Assembly: GCF_031877795.1 (NCBI RefSeq)
Contig: NC_133958.1
Coordinates: 5,704,001 to 5,768,000, forward strand
Length of the DNA: 64,000 bases
From: Strix aluco
Taxonomy: Eukaryota > Chordata > Aves > Strigiformes > Strigidae
Direction of reading: 5' to 3'
The stretch's first letter is position 1, and each line of letters opens with the position of its first letter. A program made the position numbers and the translations under genes. The notes beneath the pieces were generated by a model. It was not told the origin of the DNA. It made no database searches and saw only the letters and a list, made by a program, of their open reading frames with translations. This document shows, piece by piece, positions 61,501 to 64,000 of this stretch.

Positions 61501-64000
61501 AGCCATTTCCTTGGCAATAACAGTTTACTTAAACCATCTGGTTTGCTTCTTGTAGTATTCATTTGCCTGTAGTGAGAAGATGAGTGTCTACTGAAGGTGC
61601 CTCTCAATTTATGGCTGATAGCCTTTTTCTGTCTGTGTCTGCTTCTATGCTAGTTGTCCAGTCTAGAGGCAGAGAACAAATCGAAATGGGTAGTGCCATG
61701 CACACAGGGGTTTGTGAAGTTGGGTACATTGACTTAAGAGTCTAGTAACCTGTGTGCTCCAAATAAAGCTTTTGCTGTAATTGGAATAAAACTGAAGTCT
61801 TTCTCCCTCTCTCTCCTGGATCATCAGGCCACTGGTGTGAAGTGACAGTTTTTACTACAGACCTACTACAGCCAGCGATGTCTTGGAAGAGGGATTTCAG
61901 CTTCCTCCTCGTCAGTGGGCTGTTGTGTGCAGATGCAGCTGTCGCTGGCAGTGTTGACCTGATACTCTTGCCCCCGTCTCCTGTCCGTGTTCTCAAGAGT
62001 TTCACTGTGTATTCACCGTCTATCCTATGCTGTAACGTGCCATTTTGATGATCTGTCCCTCTGTCTGCTGATTACCCAGCATGGTCAGCTGAATGTCAGC
62101 TCTCCAAAGTATAAAACGGGAAAAGGATGGTGGGGAAGTTGAAGGGTAAACGCAGATAAATCCAAATCTCCAGTTCCAAGACGGATGCGTGTCCAGGCAA
62201 AGGAAGTTGCAGTGGTTTGATGCGCAGAAACCAAAAGCATCTTTTGATATTGGGGTGGATAACAAACAGTGCTCAGCTACAGTAGAATTAAGTAAAGGAA
62301 GTGTCAATTTAGTTCTTACGCAGCAAATCTTAGCTGAAATTCTAGAAAGGTAGAAAATACACAACACGTGGTATTGACCATCCCTTGAGATGTATGTAAT
62401 ACTCATGCACACAATTAGAAGTTAGTTGTAAACACAGTGACCAAAGGACTTTAACATTTTTTCGGTTCATGTACACTGAGATATTTTTCTGCCTATAAAA
62501 CATAAGCAAACTGCAGTAAAACACTCAATTCTATCTTAGTTATTAAACCTTTTAAACAGCTGTGGCCTTTTGTTTTCTCATTATTTATGTCAGGTAGTGG
62601 TATATCTGCTCAGGTAATCATGTTACGTAACTACAGAGGAATGTAAATGATATTTTTTGATACGCTGAATAGCAGCCTCAGAATATAAAGAATATTTATG
62701 AGGAAGTTGGGAGTGCTTTAAATATTGTGAAACCGCTTCCTTTGACACATTGGGGATAATGATGCTGAAACACTAGGCTCTTTGTAAACTGTTTAATGGC
62801 AACAATTTTCTAAATCAAAGCAATCTACACTTCCCCATTTACAATTTCATTTCTAAGTACTAAAGTCTCATAAAGAGGTTTACAACATTGAATCTTTTGC
62901 TTCTGTGAATAGTTATCTAGCACTGATGCAATAGCATTATCTTCAATTGAATATTTTATCCTGAAAATTATAAGGATTTTTTCTGCTATCTTTTATGCAG
63001 AAATAGAATGCTAACAGATGCAGAATTTATTTTTAAACTGTGTTAGGAGCTGAAAAAGCACATTTTATGGAGGTGTCATTTGATGCTTTGAATATATTTT
63101 AGACTTTAATAGTAAAATGTTAAAAAAAAAATCATAGTACTGATCTTTTTTTCTACTAGGAAATGATACAGATGCGGAGTGGACACAAAACTTTTTCTGT
63201 TGTATCTCTGCTCTTGATGTGTTAATGACGTCACAGTAATTATGTCGCAGTTCCACCTGCCTATTCACTGTCACTGCTGACCTTTCCTAATGGGATGGGT
63301 TTTGAGAAGCGGGTTCAGTATTCTTATTATATTAACGAATATGAATGATGTGGATTCATAAAGCTCACATCACTTCCTGTCTGCCTTAGGTGAGCCTTCC
63401 TCAGGATGTGCACTTGTGTGTGTACATACGTGTAATTGTTAGCAGGAAATAGTAGTTCTAGGCCCCACCTGTAATTCTCCTTAATTCTGCTGGCTGTCAG
63501 TGCAGAATTGTTCCCTGCAGAACACTTTCTAATGTATCTAGACTTGTTACAAATGTCTTGGGTGATGTTTCTACACTTTTCCCTTGAGAAACTTCCACAT
63601 TCTCAGATCTCACTGTCAAGAATGTTCTTTCTTATATTCACCTGAAATCTTCCTTTTTAAGAAAACCCACTGCTCTCCATTGGAAAGAGTACATTGTTTG
63701 CTTATATCTTCAGCTGTCTGCTCTGCTGGCATGAAAAGTGCAGTAAATCCATTTTAAACCTTGTCTGGACATCGCACAAAACAGGTTTTTTTAATACTGT
63801 TGAATCTGCCCTGTGAAACACAAAAACTTGGGTAATATAAATGATGCGTCGTATTTATCTAAGAGAAGCTGAATGCATCTAATATATGTGTTGTGTTAAC
63901 ACTTAGAAGTGAAAGACTTGCATCTTCAACTCGTCTTTACCCCTGTCTGCTTTCTTCTTTCCCATGGCTGGCAGGTTATTTTTAAATTGTATGTTTAGTA

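Larger units (their letters stand above)
28492..64000 (+). other. Probable first intron (5' part, open at the right edge)
   Basis: From the donor to the window end I found no convincing acceptor-exon-donor unit with recognisable protein domains. Base composition falls back to AT-rich within about 300 bases of the donor. The contents are ancient repeats, simple repeats and AT-rich unique DNA, described separately. A first intron above 35 kb suits large neuronal receptor genes. A short unrecognised exon or an alternative first exon inside cannot be excluded. Confidence 0.5.
53363..64000. other. Distal part of the window, presumed intron
   Basis: This stretch holds three SINE-like relics, an AT-rich hairpin and a palindrome, all listed separately. 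No exon is recognised; open frames stay under 131 codons and lack domains. The sequence continues past the window without a change in character. Confidence 0.45.

Overview
The window looks like non-coding sequence from a large vertebrate nuclear genome, most likely a bird. Two pieces of evidence point to birds. First, two copies of the CR1 LINE 3' end (2649-2786 on +, 52929-53362 on -) carry the typical end motif GATTCTATGATTC. Second, the DNA is AT-rich and low in repeats, with one sharp, very GC-rich CpG island. I see no bacterial-style genes, operons, rRNA, tRNA, CRISPR array or intact mobile element.

Layout. Bases 1 to about 27,740 are a gene-free flank. It holds one CR1 fragment, an older amniote-type repeat near 23.5 kb, simple repeats, a striking 29-bp palindrome at 4816-4844, and several AT-rich blocks that could be conserved regulatory elements. 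From about 27,745 to 28,770 lies a CpG island promoter with GC boxes, an inverted CCAAT box and a 31-nt T run. It contains the only coding sequence I can support: a first coding exon on + (28395-28491). This exon has a strong start context, a short hydrophobic leader and a canonical GTAAGC donor in phase 1. From 28,492 to the right edge (about 35.5 kb) the sequence reads as the first intron of that gene. It holds the second CR1 piece, several decayed MIR/tRNA-type SINE relics on both strands, homopolymer tracts, hairpins and further candidate conserved blocks. I recognise no second exon.

The exon would give a secreted or single-pass membrane protein its signal peptide. Leader exon, phase-1 junction and a long first intron are typical of large neuronal receptors and adhesion molecules. 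The leader resembles my unverified memory of UNC5D (netrin receptor), but 32 residues cannot settle identity. Open frames elsewhere are short and unrelated to known domains, and I treat them as chance. I found no clear new biological system. The most useful leads are the unidentified leader exon, its in-frame upstream extension, the palindromes and the old SINE relics.
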